Assembly (NCBI GenBank): GCA_032717465.1
Contig: CM064669.1
Coordinates: 42,725,853 to 42,789,852 of the forward strand
Reading direction: 5' to 3'
DNA from: Coenobita brevimanus
Lineage: Eukaryota > Arthropoda > Malacostraca > Decapoda > Coenobitidae
Length of the DNA: 64,000 bases
Shown piece by piece: positions 1 through 10,802 of the stretch. The notes under the pieces were generated by a model. It made no database searches and was not told where the DNA came from. It worked only from the letters and a program-made list of their open reading frames with translations. A program made the translations under genes and the position numbers. The number at the start of each line of letters is the position of its first letter. Position 1 is the stretch's first letter.

Positions 1-1490
1 CGCCGGCCGAAATCCGACGATGCCGAGGGCTCCAAAATACCGTATATAAAGTCAAAACAACACGCCAGTGGTGTACCCTGAGAAGGTTATGCCTCTAGAC
101 TTCAGGAAATACTTCATTCTAGGCACTGTACATTTTTCTGTGCAACGGTTTTCCATGATCTTTGTACAGTAGGTCCAGCGGGGCAGTAGACACACGTGTG
201 TTTGTTATTGTTTATAATCCTAACGTACGATCTTCAGTCTTGTCGTGCTAATATTTCTTAATGGAGAATCGTTACATGTTTCTCATAACACTGTTTATTT
301 GTTTTGATTGGCAAATACATGAAATGGATGTAAAACAAAGCGTATCGATATTTAAGGAGGGAAAGAATAATAACCGTCCCCAAACCGCGATGGTAGACTC
401 AGCCCACCATTTCTTTATTTTCTTGTACTATAATACAGCCTGTCTTCCTTGTAGCAGTGACTAAAATAATGTTGTTATAATTTCTCCCTTCCTTTTAGTG
501 ACACAGAGGGCACATAAAATGAACGGAGTTTAGTAGACCGACTTTGATGTCGAAAATTAAATAATCTAGTGAAGAGTGGCAGTTTTTCCCTGGTTAGTGA
601 CATCGGGAATTATATCGTACCATTAAGCACTCTTCCCACACACCACTGTGCTCCTATAGCTCGTGCAAGATCCCCAGCAACTCTGGTCTTGTTCCCCAAC
701 CCCAGCCTCGTCTCACACCTTACCTCTCCCATTCCTGTCTCATCTGTTACACCCCTAGCTTACCCCTCCGACTTCTGACTCCTCATCTCACACCATTCAA
801 AACCACACCACCCCAACACACCTCACTTCACTCAACCATTGCCAACCACATCTTACTCAACTCCGCTACCAACTCATTCCATCTTAACACCAAAATACAA
901 CATTTTACTCCACCACACCATCACCCCACTATTGCTGTACCCCACCCCACCCCACTCAATGTTATTGCTGCATCGCACAACGACCACCACCACCTTCTCC
1001 ATACCACACACCACTCCGCCCTCTCCACCACCACCTCCACTGCCAATCCCAACATTCCGTCACTGGTTGCTCGAGAATCTAAATATTTTGGGACACTTCT
1101 CCCTCCACTCTGGCTTTGTGTGCGAAATATATTTTCAACTGGGGGTGGAATTTTTGGAAACGTTCTGATTCATGGCATTCTCTCTTGCTTTCAGTGGCGT
1201 GCTGAAAAGTGTATTTTAAATATCGTTGCCTACGAATGTTTATGAAAGCAAAAGAAAAGCATTATTCAGTATTTATGGGGAACCAAAATCAAATACTGAA
1301 TATCGATGCTGCCTCATTTGGAATTCAACTGACCAATACTGTTGACAATTAATCCCTTCAGTACGATGACGCCTCTAATTTTGTTCTCTCTATAATGCCA
1401 GGACTGTCTCTTCTTTTAAGCACAGAATTATCCCACGTTTCTTGTTCTTCCCTCAAAATAAATGTTTGATACTACAGAAAACTAACCGGT
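1..1490. other. AT-rich and CA/CT-rich non-coding sequence
   Basis: No gene is recognised. From about 780 to 1070 the + strand becomes a C/A/T-rich low-complexity tract (CACACCAC, CTCCACCACC words). Open frames across it are poor in information and unlike any protein family I know. At 1352-1400 there is one copy of the dispersed decapod motif (CCCTTCAGTACGATGACG core). Confidence 0.6.
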
Positions 1491-1492
<2 letters not shown>

Positions 1493-1530
<38 letters not shown>

Positions 1531-1531
1531 G
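1493..1531. repeat. (ATA)n microsatellite
   Basis: About 13 uninterrupted ATA units, followed by a short (TTA)n tract at 1537-1560. It sits just upstream of the RTE-like LINE fragment. Confidence 0.95.
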
Positions 1532-1567
1532 CAATTATTATTATTATTATAATTATTATTATCAGAA

Positions 1568-2460
1568 AAGAGTAAAGTTATGGTTATTGAAAGAGGTGAC
1601 TCCCAGTGCGAGGTTACAGTGAATGGAGAGACTGGAATTAGATGAGAGAGTTCAAGTACCTTGGTACAGTTATAGAAAAGAGAGGAAAATGTGCAAAAGA
1701 ATTGGAAAGTAGAGTGAGAAGGAAGAAAAGTAGCTGGTGCAATGAAGGCCTTGATAAGAAACAGAAGCTTGATTGTTGCAGCTGCACGAGGCTCACATGA
1801 AGGAGTGTTAGTGCCAACTAACATATGAATGTAAGACTATGGTGTGGCATGGAAACGAAAAGTCAGGCCTGAGAGCAGTGGAGATGGGACTGCTGAGGAA
1901 TGTATGTGGAGTACAGAGAGTACACAGACTTCGAAATAACGTGATTCGTGAAAGATGTGGCGTGAGGAAGTCTGTGGACACCAGAATCGAAGAGACTGTA
2001 CTGAGATGGTATGGTCATGTGGAGAGAATGGATAACAATAAAGTGGTGAAAATGGTAAATCTGAGCGAAAATGATGGAGGGAGGAGGCGAGGTAGGCCAA
2101 GGAGAAGGTGGAGAGATACGGTGGACGAGTGAATGAGGAAGAGACGTTTGGAAGTCGGTGAGGCTAGGAACTGACAAGAGATCGAGCTGGCTGAATGAAT
2201 ATTGTAGGGAGAAGTGCATGATTAGGGATTTGGCACCCCTTTTTAACATGACAGCATCCGGACTGACTCTATCGGATACTTTTATGTGAAGCTACAGAAT
2301 TCGGTAAATGTTTTTGACGTATCAGGCAGAGCCAGGATTCCGGAGGCTTGAATGGTGTTCAGATGGAATCTGGACAGTGCTACTCCTCACCCTGCACGAG
2401 GGTGGGAAAAGAGGTCCGGGTGATGATGATGATAATGATGATGATGATGATGATGATAAT
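1568..2460 (+). mobile_element. RTE-like LINE, C-terminal and 3' fragment with (GAT)n tail
   Basis: Translation in shifting frames gives the end of a non-LTR retrotransposon ORF. It begins with the KSKVM-like region just after the RT palm (SKVMVIERG near 1570) and ends with the signature RWYGHVERM and RRRGRPRRRW around 2005-2120. The longest intact piece is 1839-2132, and several stops and frameshifts precede it. The fragment ends in a (GAT)n tract at 2419-2458. Simple-repeat tails instead of poly(A) are typical of RTE-clade LINEs. The RT catalytic core is absent, so this is a 5'-truncated dead copy. The protein resembles the RTE fragment on the minus strand near 55.8-57.6 kb. Confidence 0.7.
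2419..2460. repeat. (GAT)n tract, LINE tail
   Basis: Imperfect GAT/AAT trinucleotides directly after the LINE-derived sequence. I read them as its 3' tail. Confidence 0.8.
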
Positions 2461-2762
2461 CAGATGAAAAAGTAGGTGATAATGTTGCATGTATCACAGC
2501 TGGATGGAAACTGAAAAAGATTACCCAACACCTGTACTTGCAAACAATCACCAAGAGGACGCAGACAGAAACTATACTTAGTATGATGTACACATGTACT
2601 AAAGTACACCTTTCCTTCCAAAGCATATGACTTTGTACCAACTACCACATGAGCTAAACCATTCATAAAACCATTCATAAATTGTACAATAAACTAACTA
2701 CAGAAAACCGGGCATGACATGCCAGACTCAATTAAAAAAAATAATAATACAATTAGGTAAAA

Positions 2763-2763
<1 letters not shown>

Positions 2764-2805
<42 letters not shown>
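2764..2805. repeat. (CA)n microsatellite
   Basis: About 21 uninterrupted CA units. Confidence 0.97.
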
Positions 2806-2806
<1 letters not shown>

Positions 2807-3336
2807 TCTTGTTCAGCCATACATGAAATGACTAAGCATGGTTAATGAGGCTTCCAAAGTGGGAACACACCACATCGTTTACAAAGTAAGTGTACTGTAC
2901 AACATAATAGAAAGTAATATGACAATTTCTATCAAAGTACTATGGCAGCATCACATTCAATACATCTGACATAATCCAAGAAGATTGTCATTAAAACTAA
3001 TCATGAATGTTTTAAAAACTCGCCCAACACTATACTGTTTTTACTCGAGCTTGGCCCAGATTGTCGTCCTTTTGCGGCTTATTCCATGCAGCTCAGAGAT
3101 AATAAAATGACACTGTTTCGGCACTACATTCTTACCATAGCCATTCTTTAAGCAGCATCATATTCCAGTGTTAACGGCTTGCTACAACTCAGCATTTACG
3201 ATGACGTGATGGCAATTCTGAGCCAAGTGAGTAGTCAGTCACAGTTGCCAGATGCCTCTATTTTCTAGTTAAGTTTCCTTTTAAATCCCACACAGTCACA
3301 CATGTCCCTGGGTTCCCTTTAAATTCGACTGTTTAC

Positions 3337-3338
<2 letters not shown>
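2806..3338. other. Unassigned non-coding stretch
   Basis: AT-rich unique-looking sequence. No protein homology, tRNA or tandem repeat was noticed. Confidence 0.5.

Positions 3339-3394
<56 letters not shown>
3339..3394. repeat. (GA)n microsatellite
   Basis: About 28 GA units. The purine-rich character continues to about 3560 on the + strand. Confidence 0.97.
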
Positions 3395-3397
<3 letters not shown>

Positions 3398-4330
3398 GCA
3401 TCAAAAAGGATAGTGAAAAAATAATCAAACAAATCTTTGAAAAATGTGGGGAATAAGCGATAAGGTGAAGAAAGAACAATGACAGGGGAGAATGAGAGAC
3501 GAGGGAAAGAAAGACAGTGAGAGAAGGGCTGGGGGGAAGGAAAGTAAGACGGAGGAAGATAACAAGAACAAATCTACTAAGCTGCAGAAAAACCTACATT
3601 TACCTATCGTCAGCAAGCCGTGCGCAAGAAACAAAATCAATATAATATCCTGCAACATAAAATCAACAAACTACAATATACAGTCATCCATAACCTACAA
3701 TATCAAGCCTACAAGAACGTATTTCGACAATACGCGACGCCACACACCTTGCGCCATGACGCCGTCCACTCGAGGCGTCCTTCAGTCTCGTCATTTTCAC
3801 CGCCCTAGAACTCCTATTTCGCATCTCGATCAAACCGTCTCCTTATTCTCGCATACAACACTATTTGTGCAGACACTCACTGCAAGTCAGTTTTCGAAGC
3901 AGGAAACACATGGGAACTTCATTTTCTTCATGTAATAACTGCAAGCATACACAAAACCATACCTTACGAAGTCCTGTAGTTCACTGATCACGGTGTCACG
4001 TGACGTGGATAATATAGGAACTCGCGATGTAGCAATACTCTCCTGATTTCAATTTACACCGATCATTCACATATACCAACGTTAATTTCACCATTCTCAA
4101 TACACAAACAATAAAAATGGCGTATTTATAACTTTATCTTACTACTTTAGTTTATTAAACATGCCGTACGAGTCACTGGATATTGTTTTTAAAAGTTTCA
4201 AATGACGCGCTGATGCCAGTTTGCTTATTATTTACTTGACTTTAAACGCCTTCATCCTCCCTTTAAAATCCCGATTTATCTGAAGATGTAAACAATAAAG
4301 ATCGCCATTTAAGCACTGCATTTAGGCAAG

Positions 4331-4333
<3 letters not shown>
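3395..4333. other. Unassigned non-coding stretch
   Basis: No gene recognised. Open frames of 60-147 codons at 3492-3935 overlap each other and lack conserved motifs. The rest is AT-rich. Confidence 0.5.

Positions 4334-4370
<37 letters not shown>
4334..4370. repeat. (GA)n followed by G-run
   Basis: About 14 GA units running into a run of 9-10 G. Confidence 0.95.
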
Positions 4371-4695
4371 AAGGTTTGATTATATTCTCGTATTCTCACC
4401 ACAACCAGCATTAACCATTTATTTCAATTCTTTTAGCGTCCATTACGTTAAAAATACAATTTGTGCTCCTTATCAATTCTCTGAAGGATGTATTCAGCAC
4501 TTAGAAAATAAATTTGAGGAATAATCGTTATTTTACCCCTTTAATCCGAGAACGTATCTTTCACTTTATTCTCGATACTTTCAAACGATTTCATTCGACT
4601 TTGGAATCATCTTATTTGCTAAGGAAGTTACTGGAGGCTATATCTAACACTTCTAGTTCGAAATTTTTATCCGCAGCTGCATAAAATCGTCTAAA

Positions 4696-4746
4696 TATCT
4701 ATCTATCTATTGCCAGTCGCCATAATCCCGTAAGGGGTGGCCATTT
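4696..4746 (-). repeat. RTE-like LINE 3' end with (TAGA)n tail
   Basis: On the + strand this reads (TATC)n, then a stretch containing ATAATCCCGTAAGGGGTGG. The same arrangement occurs at 55760-55812, the end of the minus-strand RTE LINE (TTAATCCCGTACAGGGTGG). It is therefore a very short 3' tail of a related element. Confidence 0.6.
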
Positions 4747-5037
4747 GACTTTAAGTTATTTGTTTTACGGGGAGGGGCACTAACCCTCCACCAACCCACT
4801 TTTTGACACGTAGGGAGCACGTACGGTTTGGTTATATGGTTACCACCCAGTGTTTAAATGGTTTCTTGGCTTACAGGAAACCATTTGGCTTGTCACTCAA
4901 TGTAAAGCCACCTGCAAAGGAAAGAAAAGCAATAAGAAGTGACAGGAAAGACGGGAGAAATAGGAAGAGAGGATGGCAGGCACAGAAAAAGATGATAAAG
5001 GCTAAGGAAGAAGTAGGCAGCACTACATACCTGTAAC
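4741..5037 (-). repeat. Composite dispersed repeat, copy 1 (module H)
   Basis: Shares with 14050-14330, 39950-40070 and 49567-49800 the block GGTTATATGGTTACCACCCA, then a hairpin AAATGGTTTC...AGGAAACCATTT, TTGTCACTCA, an AG-rich stretch and CAGCACTACAT. In this copy the tRNA-like module of the other three is replaced by an RTE-like tail (4696-4746). Confidence 0.65.
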
Positions 5038-5059
5038 AAAATTTGAAATGCGTCACCAG

Positions 5060-6068
5060 TGTCACGGGGTTTTTAATAAAATATATGCTAATATTATTTA
5101 AATGTGTTCAATAATATTGATAATATTGAAGAGCAGGGACAATGATTGTCTTACTAAATCAAGCAACGATTACTTTACGCTGGCTTGCTTCGCACGATTC
5201 TCTAAGAACGAGAATTTATAAACTTTCTCAACAGTACACAGCAGATACTAATTACTCAATTGCTGTTTATTAGTACTGTTAGCCTCTGGAGAAAGTTACT
5301 TCACCCCTGACAATAAATAACTAATACTAATTATAGTATCAGGTTCTTGCTGATGCTTAACTCCTAGGAGGCACAACGGATTTTAAGCTTAATACACAAG
5401 ACTGGCCTAAGTATCAGTTATGAATGGCAAACGTTTATGCAAGCTAGGAGCTATAAGAGAAATAAGCTTACTTGCGGAGAAATGAAACAAGAGTTTACAT
5501 TACATTAAGCTCAAGAAAAAGAACTGTTAAATTTATTGATTACAAAATAAATTTAACGTTACATTTCAAAATCAAATTAATGAGATCGCACTCACTCACT
5601 CACTCAAAAGCTAAATTCTTATGCCTAGGAAAAACACCTTAATTAAACTCTTAAGACTAGGAAAACAAAAAGAAATACTGGTCAATGAATGCTGTGTATC
5701 ACCCAAAGAAGGGTGGGAGTCTGGAGAATTGTAGTCTAGTGGAATTTGGGTGCTAGCTGACCTCTCCTCTTACACTTCTGGAGCACAGTACCTCTCTCCG
5801 TCAAAGCAAACACTGGACTCAGTAAGTCGTGGGAAAGAAAAGGGGAGCACTAGACCGCATTTTTTAACGGTTGAGTGAGCGAAACGCGCCCAAAACAAAT
5901 CACTCAGCAGATTTGCTAATGTCTCACACAAAGACGATCTTGTAGGACAATGAAAAATTGATTTGACAAAGCTTCCGTCCGAATGAGCGGTTAACTGAAT
6001 GATAACTGGGATTCCACTTGAGTTCGCGGTTTCCCACAAAAGCCAATGTCACTAGCCGACTCGTGACA
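5060..6068 (-). repeat. 3' LTR of the gypsy-type element
   Basis: 1,009 bp, starting TGTCACGGGG on + and ending CTCGTGACA. It aligns along its whole length with 9791-10802. In element orientation this is the downstream LTR because gag is nearer the other one. A short purine run (GATGGGGCG, minus strand of 6071-6079) next to its inner edge may be the polypurine tract. Confidence 0.9.
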
Positions 6069-6647
6069 TTACGCCCCATCAAAATCAAATCGTTTTTCCT
6101 TCAGATAAAAGATTTCAATATGCATACATATAAATCCTAGCTCAGTCACACAAGATTCACACTGTGGTGTGTGCTATCCTGCTACAGGAGAAAGTCGCAG
6201 TCGCCAGTGAGCGAGAAAACCTTCCTATTTACGTTAATAGAAGCAAGCTTGAGGGGAAAAAACTCCGTGACGATGGTAAAAATCCTGTACTCAGGTCAAA
6301 CTGAGCGAAAAGTCGCTACATTTACACTGAGAACTAATTGTTGTGTAGCGTGATGTATGTAATACATGGTGTAGGTGTAACAGTTGTGATGTAACTGTAC
6401 CTACGTGTAAAATGACACAGTAAATATTAATAATATGGCGACGACGAAGACAGAGGAGAAGAGGCGGCAGAGTGCGGCAGACGATCAGCTGGCCTGCACA
6501 GCAAAACTGCTACGCCCATTGCTGTACCTGCAAAATCAATTGAGGTGGAGCATCAAAAATGTCAATGAGACAACAATTTTATTATGTTACAATTACTCTC
6601 TCTGCCTAGCAGTCAGTGCTACGACGTACATTCGAGGTCGCCATTAT
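6069..6647. other. Interior of LTR element, no recognisable coding
   Basis: Between the 3' LTR and the internal tandem repeat. Short open frames on + (6171-6353, 6435-6656) show no known domain and run against the element's orientation. Confidence 0.5.
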
Positions 6648-7090
6648 CCCCCTTAACCTACAGTACTTATATTAATATCGGGGAGCTGAGAATCCTTGTG
6701 CAAACTCGGGTCTTCCATAGCCTCGAGTCGCCTCTGTGGAGTTCTCACTTCCCCCTTAACCTACAGTACTTATATTAATATCGGGGAGCTGAGAATCCTT
6801 GTGCAAACTCGGGCCTTCCATAGCCTCGAGTTGCCTCTGCGGAGTTCTCACTTCCCCCTTAACCTACAGTACTTATATTAGTATCGGGGAGCTGAGAATC
6901 CTTGTGCAAACTCGGGTCTTCCATAGCCTCGAGTCGCCTCTGCGGAGTTCTCTCCCGACCTTCCCCCTTAACCTACAGTACTTATATTAGTATCGGGGAG
7001 CTGAGAATCCTTGTGCAAACTTGGGTCTTCCATAGCCTTGAGTCGCCTCTGCGGAGTTCTCTCTCGAACTTCCCCCTTAACCTACGGTAC
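6648..7090. repeat. 103-109-bp tandem repeat inside the LTR element
   Basis: Unit starts (CCCCCTTAACCTAC) lie at 6648, 6751, 6854, 6963 and 7072, giving spacings of 103, 103, 109 and 109 bp. Each unit contains ATATCGGGGAGCTGAG and CTTCCATAGCCT. Units 3 and 4 share a 6-bp insertion near their right end. The array starts just beyond the end of the integrase fragment and faces the 3' LTR. Confidence 0.95.
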
Positions 7091-7528
7091 ATAATATGTA
7101 TGTACAGGCCCTGGACATACTGTGTCCTGTGGGTCCAACAAGTGAGACATCAGGTCTACACTCATTTCACCACTATCCTGTCTCTCAACTGACTCAGAGA
7201 TTACAGGTGTGGTTACGAACGGCACAGGAAGGGCATGTCCCTGATTAGTGGTGTTACTTTGACACACACTGCAGGAACGGACAAAACTATCTATGTCTCG
7301 TCCCATCCCTGGCCAGAAAAAGTCAGCTCGGATACGGCCCTGGGTCTTCCTTTTGCCCATGTGACCTCCTGAGGCTGAACAATGACCCCATTGTAACACT
7401 GCTAGGCGGAACTTGGCGGGAACGACAAACTGCAGTCGAACCTCGCCCTCGAGTGTTCGTGACTCACGGTAGAGCCATCCTTGTTTGCGAAGGAACTTGG
7501 CTCGACCTCCCTGTGAATACTTAATCAC
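7082..7528 (-). pseudogene. Integrase zinc-binding (HHCC) domain fragment
   Basis: About 148 codons in frame with the protease upstream, separated from it by one TGA at 7529-7531. The H2C2 domain of Ty3/gypsy integrases is visible: GHCSASGGHMG with the two histidines six residues apart, then RIRADFFWPGM, then SCSVCQ with the CxxC pair. This domain binds zinc and helps the integrase multimer grip the LTR ends. In intact elements the catalytic DDE core follows at once. Here the sequence passes into an unrelated acidic stretch (TTPVISES...) and stops, so no strand transfer activity is possible. The C-terminal part overlaps the first tandem-repeat unit. Confidence 0.8.
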
Positions 7529-7969
7529 TCAACCCTTTTGTTTGTTCCGCACGGCAGCAAGTGTCGGGTCAGAATGTTGTTCTTGTACAACAAGTTGACT
7601 ACACATCAGATCTTGCGGCGATTCAGTGATCACTGGGGTGACACAGTCTGGAGCCTCAGCCATGGCTCGTGTTACCGTAGCAGCCGAAGTCTGAGTAGCT
7701 TCATGTTCGGTGTAACTATCCTTGACACCGGTAATGTTGCCTGCTATAAGGTCAAATAAGGGTTCTGGCACGACAACTGCAAGTGTCGTACCAGTATAAA
7801 ATGGAGATGCCACCTGGATACATGCCTCAGGGAACAATCTCACTGATCCATCAATAAGGTTTGCATGGATCTCTCGACCTGTATACTCCTCAGGCCGAAC
7901 TAGACTCTGCTTGACAGAGCAACCTGAGGAACCATTATCTCTCAGGACCTTCACAGGAATGCCTCCCAC
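7529..7969 (-). pseudogene. Retropepsin-like aspartic protease of LTR element
   Basis: 146 codons. The N-terminal part VKVLRDNGSSGCSV corresponds to the active-site loop of retroviral-type aspartic proteases, where the usual triad is DTG or DSG. Here it reads DNG. Further family features follow: LIDGSVRLFP, SPFYTGTTLAVVV and LFDLIAGNITG, the last being the ILG-type strand near the C terminus. In its element this enzyme would cut the Gag-Pol polyprotein. The frame is shifted by one relative to gag (stop at 7998-8000), as in elements that use frameshifting. After the protease the text passes straight to a linker like the one before integrase (VVQEQHSDPTLAAVR), so RT and RNase H have been removed. 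Confidence 0.75.
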
Positions 7970-7997
7970 AAACCCTGGCTGAACAAGGAAGGTACTG

Positions 7998-9380
7998 TCA
8001 CCTGTGGGGGGGGCCTGTGGAGGAAGCAGCTAGCCACTCATGAGGCTGCTGAATTGATGCGGCGAACATTGTGCCTTGAGGATCATATTGGGAAGATGGA
8101 ACATTGGCCATCTGTGGAGGGGGGTTCACCGTCACTGTGGGACTAGTGAACTGTGGGGAAGTACCCATACTGGTAGGGACGTGACCACCGTGCTGCTGCT
8201 CAGGAATGAAGGCTGCATTCGCTTCCTGCCTCTTTTGAGCTGGTGGTGAAAAAGTTTGTCCCGACGGTCGGTTGCGTGGCTGATACTGCTCCTGGTTGGG
8301 GTACTTGTTGTACCTCTTCCACTCAGGTTTCTGAGTGTTTTGCCCCTGGTCCTTCCACTGCAGTTTTGGACCTTGGCCATTATTCTGAGAATGGCCTTGT
8401 TGCTGGGGTTCAGTCTGAGATGGCTTCCCAGACTTGGCAGTATCTTTTCTGCTGTTCCAGGTGTTTTGCTTACGAGTTTGATACCCGTATGCGTTAAAGA
8501 ATGCATCAGCCTTCTCTGCCATTTGGCTGGCATCTTTCACCTGGCAGATCTTAAGCTGTGCTATGAGCTCAGCAGGCCACGACCTCTCTAGCTGTGTAAG
8601 CTGCATAAGGTCAATTATCCCCTCACACGTGGAAGGAGTTTCATCTTTCTCCATCCACTCATTTAAGTAAGCAGTGAGACGGTCGAGGAACTGAACAGCT
8701 GTCTCCTTGTCTTGGAGACGAGCTCGCATGAACTGAACTTTGGCGTCGTCTACTGTGAGACCATACGCCTTAATGAGTGCAGCTTTCATCATCTCATACG
8801 TGAGATTGTCTCTACGAATTCTGTGGAGAATATCGAGGGCAGGGCCCTCCAATAAACTAAGAAATTGGAGCCGCTTAGCTGCCTCATCCAGTTGATACAT
8901 GTCTGCCATGTCCTCAAAACGAGCTATGTACGGCTCGATTCGCTCGCCTTCCTTGTATGAAGGAAGCTTGATGCGTGGGGTCGCCAGGACATGTGCAGGG
9001 AGAACGCTCGTGGAGCTTGGACCAACTGCACCGGATGTTTCTGAAGCCAAGGAATCTCGCTTGAGCTTCAGCACTTCAAGCTCATGTTTTTCTCGTGCCT
9101 CTCGCTCGGCACGTTCGTGTTCTCGTTCCCTCTCTCGTTCCTCACGCTGTTCTCACTCATGTTCTAAGTCGAGTTCGCGCTGTTTTCGCTCGTGTTCGCG
9201 CTGTTCTCGCTCATATTCACGCTGTTCTCGCTCGTGTTCGCGCTGTATTCTACGCTCGTCACGAGCATCTTTCTCATGTTCCTGCTCATAATTAAACCGT
9301 GAAAGGACGTAGGTTTGTATTTTTTCTGGGTCAGTGAGGCCCATTTCTTTAGCTTCCTGTACATAGACACTAGCTGCCAT
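7998..9380 (-). pseudogene. gag of LTR retrotransposon, one nonsense codon
   Basis: Start taken at the ATG at 9378-9380 (MAASVYVQEAKEMGL). The frame continues to 7998, about 460 codons, interrupted by a single TGA at 9153-9155. Neighbouring units of the same Glu/Arg-rich repeat carry CGA at the equivalent place, so a CpG transition is the likely cause. Residues ~25-100 are a charged E/R/Q repeat (EHEREQREYEREQ-type) that should form a coiled coil. The central region (IKLPSYKEGERIEPYIARF, LSLLEGPALDIL, QLKICQVKDASQMAEKADAF) matches the capsid-like retrotransposon Gag of gypsy elements. The C-terminal third is Gln/Pro/Asn-rich. No CCHC zinc knuckle is visible in frame. Gag would assemble the particle that packages element RNA. 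Confidence 0.85.
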
Positions 9381-9770
9381 GGTGCTAATTTACTGAGCAA
9401 ACCGAAACTGAGTACTGACTGCTTCGCAAACGAATGCTTATAACACAAGTAAAGAATACAGACACAAGCTAGTTGTGACCAGTCTTATCTAGTTAACTGG
9501 AAAAGAATAAAGCAAAAATGCAAATAACTGAGAAGACTCAATAATTAACACAATGTGTACGACGGCTACCCAGGAGCGAATAAAATCGTCTGGCGTTACC
9601 AAAAATAAAGTACTAAATAGAGTTAAGTACTCTATGGATTAATAAAGCAAAATTCACTTGCTAAATTAACGGTAAACACCAGTAAACTTGTGACTATAAA
9701 CTTTAATGATAAATACCTAAATATGAACGAGTATTATCTCGTGAATAGCTTTAGAGCTAGGAGTTAATAT

Positions 9771-9788
9771 CCTGGAATGAGGTCGCCA
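9771..9788 (-). promoter_or_regulatory. Primer binding site of LTR element
   Basis: Two bases inside the 5' LTR, the minus strand reads TGGCGACCTCATTCCAGG. The TGG start complements a tRNA CCA end. The TGGCGACC core resembles the tRNA-Arg primer sites I recall for the 412/mdg1 group. The exact tRNA is not assigned. Confidence 0.6.
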
Positions 9789-9790
9789 AT

Positions 9791-10802
9791 TGTCACGGGG
9801 TTTTTAATAAAATATATGCTAATATTATTTAAATGTGTTCAATAATACTGATAATATTGAAGAGCAGGGACAATGATTGTCTTACTAAATCAAGCAACAA
9901 TTACTTTACGCTGACTTGCTTCGCACGATTCTCTAAGAACGAGAATTTATAAACTTTCTCAACAGTACACAGCAGATACTAATTACTCAATTGCTGTTTA
10001 TTAATACTGTTAGCCTCTGGAGAAAGTTACTTCACCCCTGACAATAAATAACTAATACTAATAATAGTATCAGGTTCTTGCTGATGCTTAACTCCTAGAA
10101 GGCACAACGGATTTTAAGCTTAATACACAAGACTGGCCTAAGTACCAGTTATGAATGGCAAACGTTTATGCAAGCTAGGAGCTATAAGAGAAATAAGCTT
10201 ACTTGCGGAGAAATGAAACAAGAGTTTACATTACATTAAGCTCAAGAAAAAGAACTGTTAAATTTATTGATTACAAAATAAATTTAACGTTACATTTCAA
10301 AATCAAATTAATGAGATCGCACTCACTCGCTCACTCAAAAGCTAAATTCTTACGCCTAGGAAAAACACCTTAATTAAACTCTTAAGACTAGGAAAACGAA
10401 AAAAAATACTGGTCAATGAATGCTGTGTATCACCCAAAGAAGGGTGGGAGTCTGGAGAACTGTAGTCTAGTGGAATTTGGGTGCTAGCTGACCTCTCCTC
10501 TCACACTTCTGGAGCACAGTACCTCTCTCCGTCAAAGCAAACACTGGACTCAGTAAGTCGTGGGAAAAAAAAAAAGGGGAGTACTAGACCGCATTTTTTA
10601 ATGGTCGAGTGAGTGAAATGCGCCCAAAACAAATCACTCAGCGGAAGCGCTAATGTCTCACACAAAGACGATCACGTATGACAATGAAAAATTGATTTGA
10701 CAAAGCTTCCGTCCGAATGAGCGGTTAACTGAACGATAACAGAGATTCCACTTGAGTTCGCGGTTTCCCACAAAAGCCAATGTCACTAGCCGACTCGTGA
10801 CA
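9791..10802 (-). repeat. 5' LTR of the gypsy-type element
   Basis: 1,012 bp, homologous end to end with 5060-6068. Differences are scattered transitions plus a longer A-run near 10566-10575 and a cluster around 10640-10680. In element orientation this LTR would carry the promoter. Confidence 0.9.

Larger units (their letters stand above)
5060..10802 (-). mobile_element. Ty3/gypsy-type LTR retrotransposon, internally deleted
   Basis: Two direct repeats of about 1.01 kb bound the element. In its own (minus) orientation each LTR begins TGTCACGAGTCGG and ends CCCCGTGACA, so it has TG...CA ends within 7-bp inverted termini. The 3.7-kb interior encodes, in order, gag, retropepsin and an integrase HHCC zinc-binding domain. 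No reverse transcriptase, RNase H or integrase DDE core can be found. The flanks ACCAG (5055-5059) and ATCAG (10803-10807) agree at 4 of 5 bases and may be the target-site duplication. By eye the LTRs differ at roughly 25-35 positions, about 3%, so the insertion is not recent. It cannot be autonomous. Confidence 0.85.

Noticed and set aside
7081..9380. Domesticated gag/protease host gene
   Set aside because: Considered because RT and the integrase core are missing, but both LTRs, the primer site and a possible target duplication are in place, and gag and protease-integrase each carry a stop.
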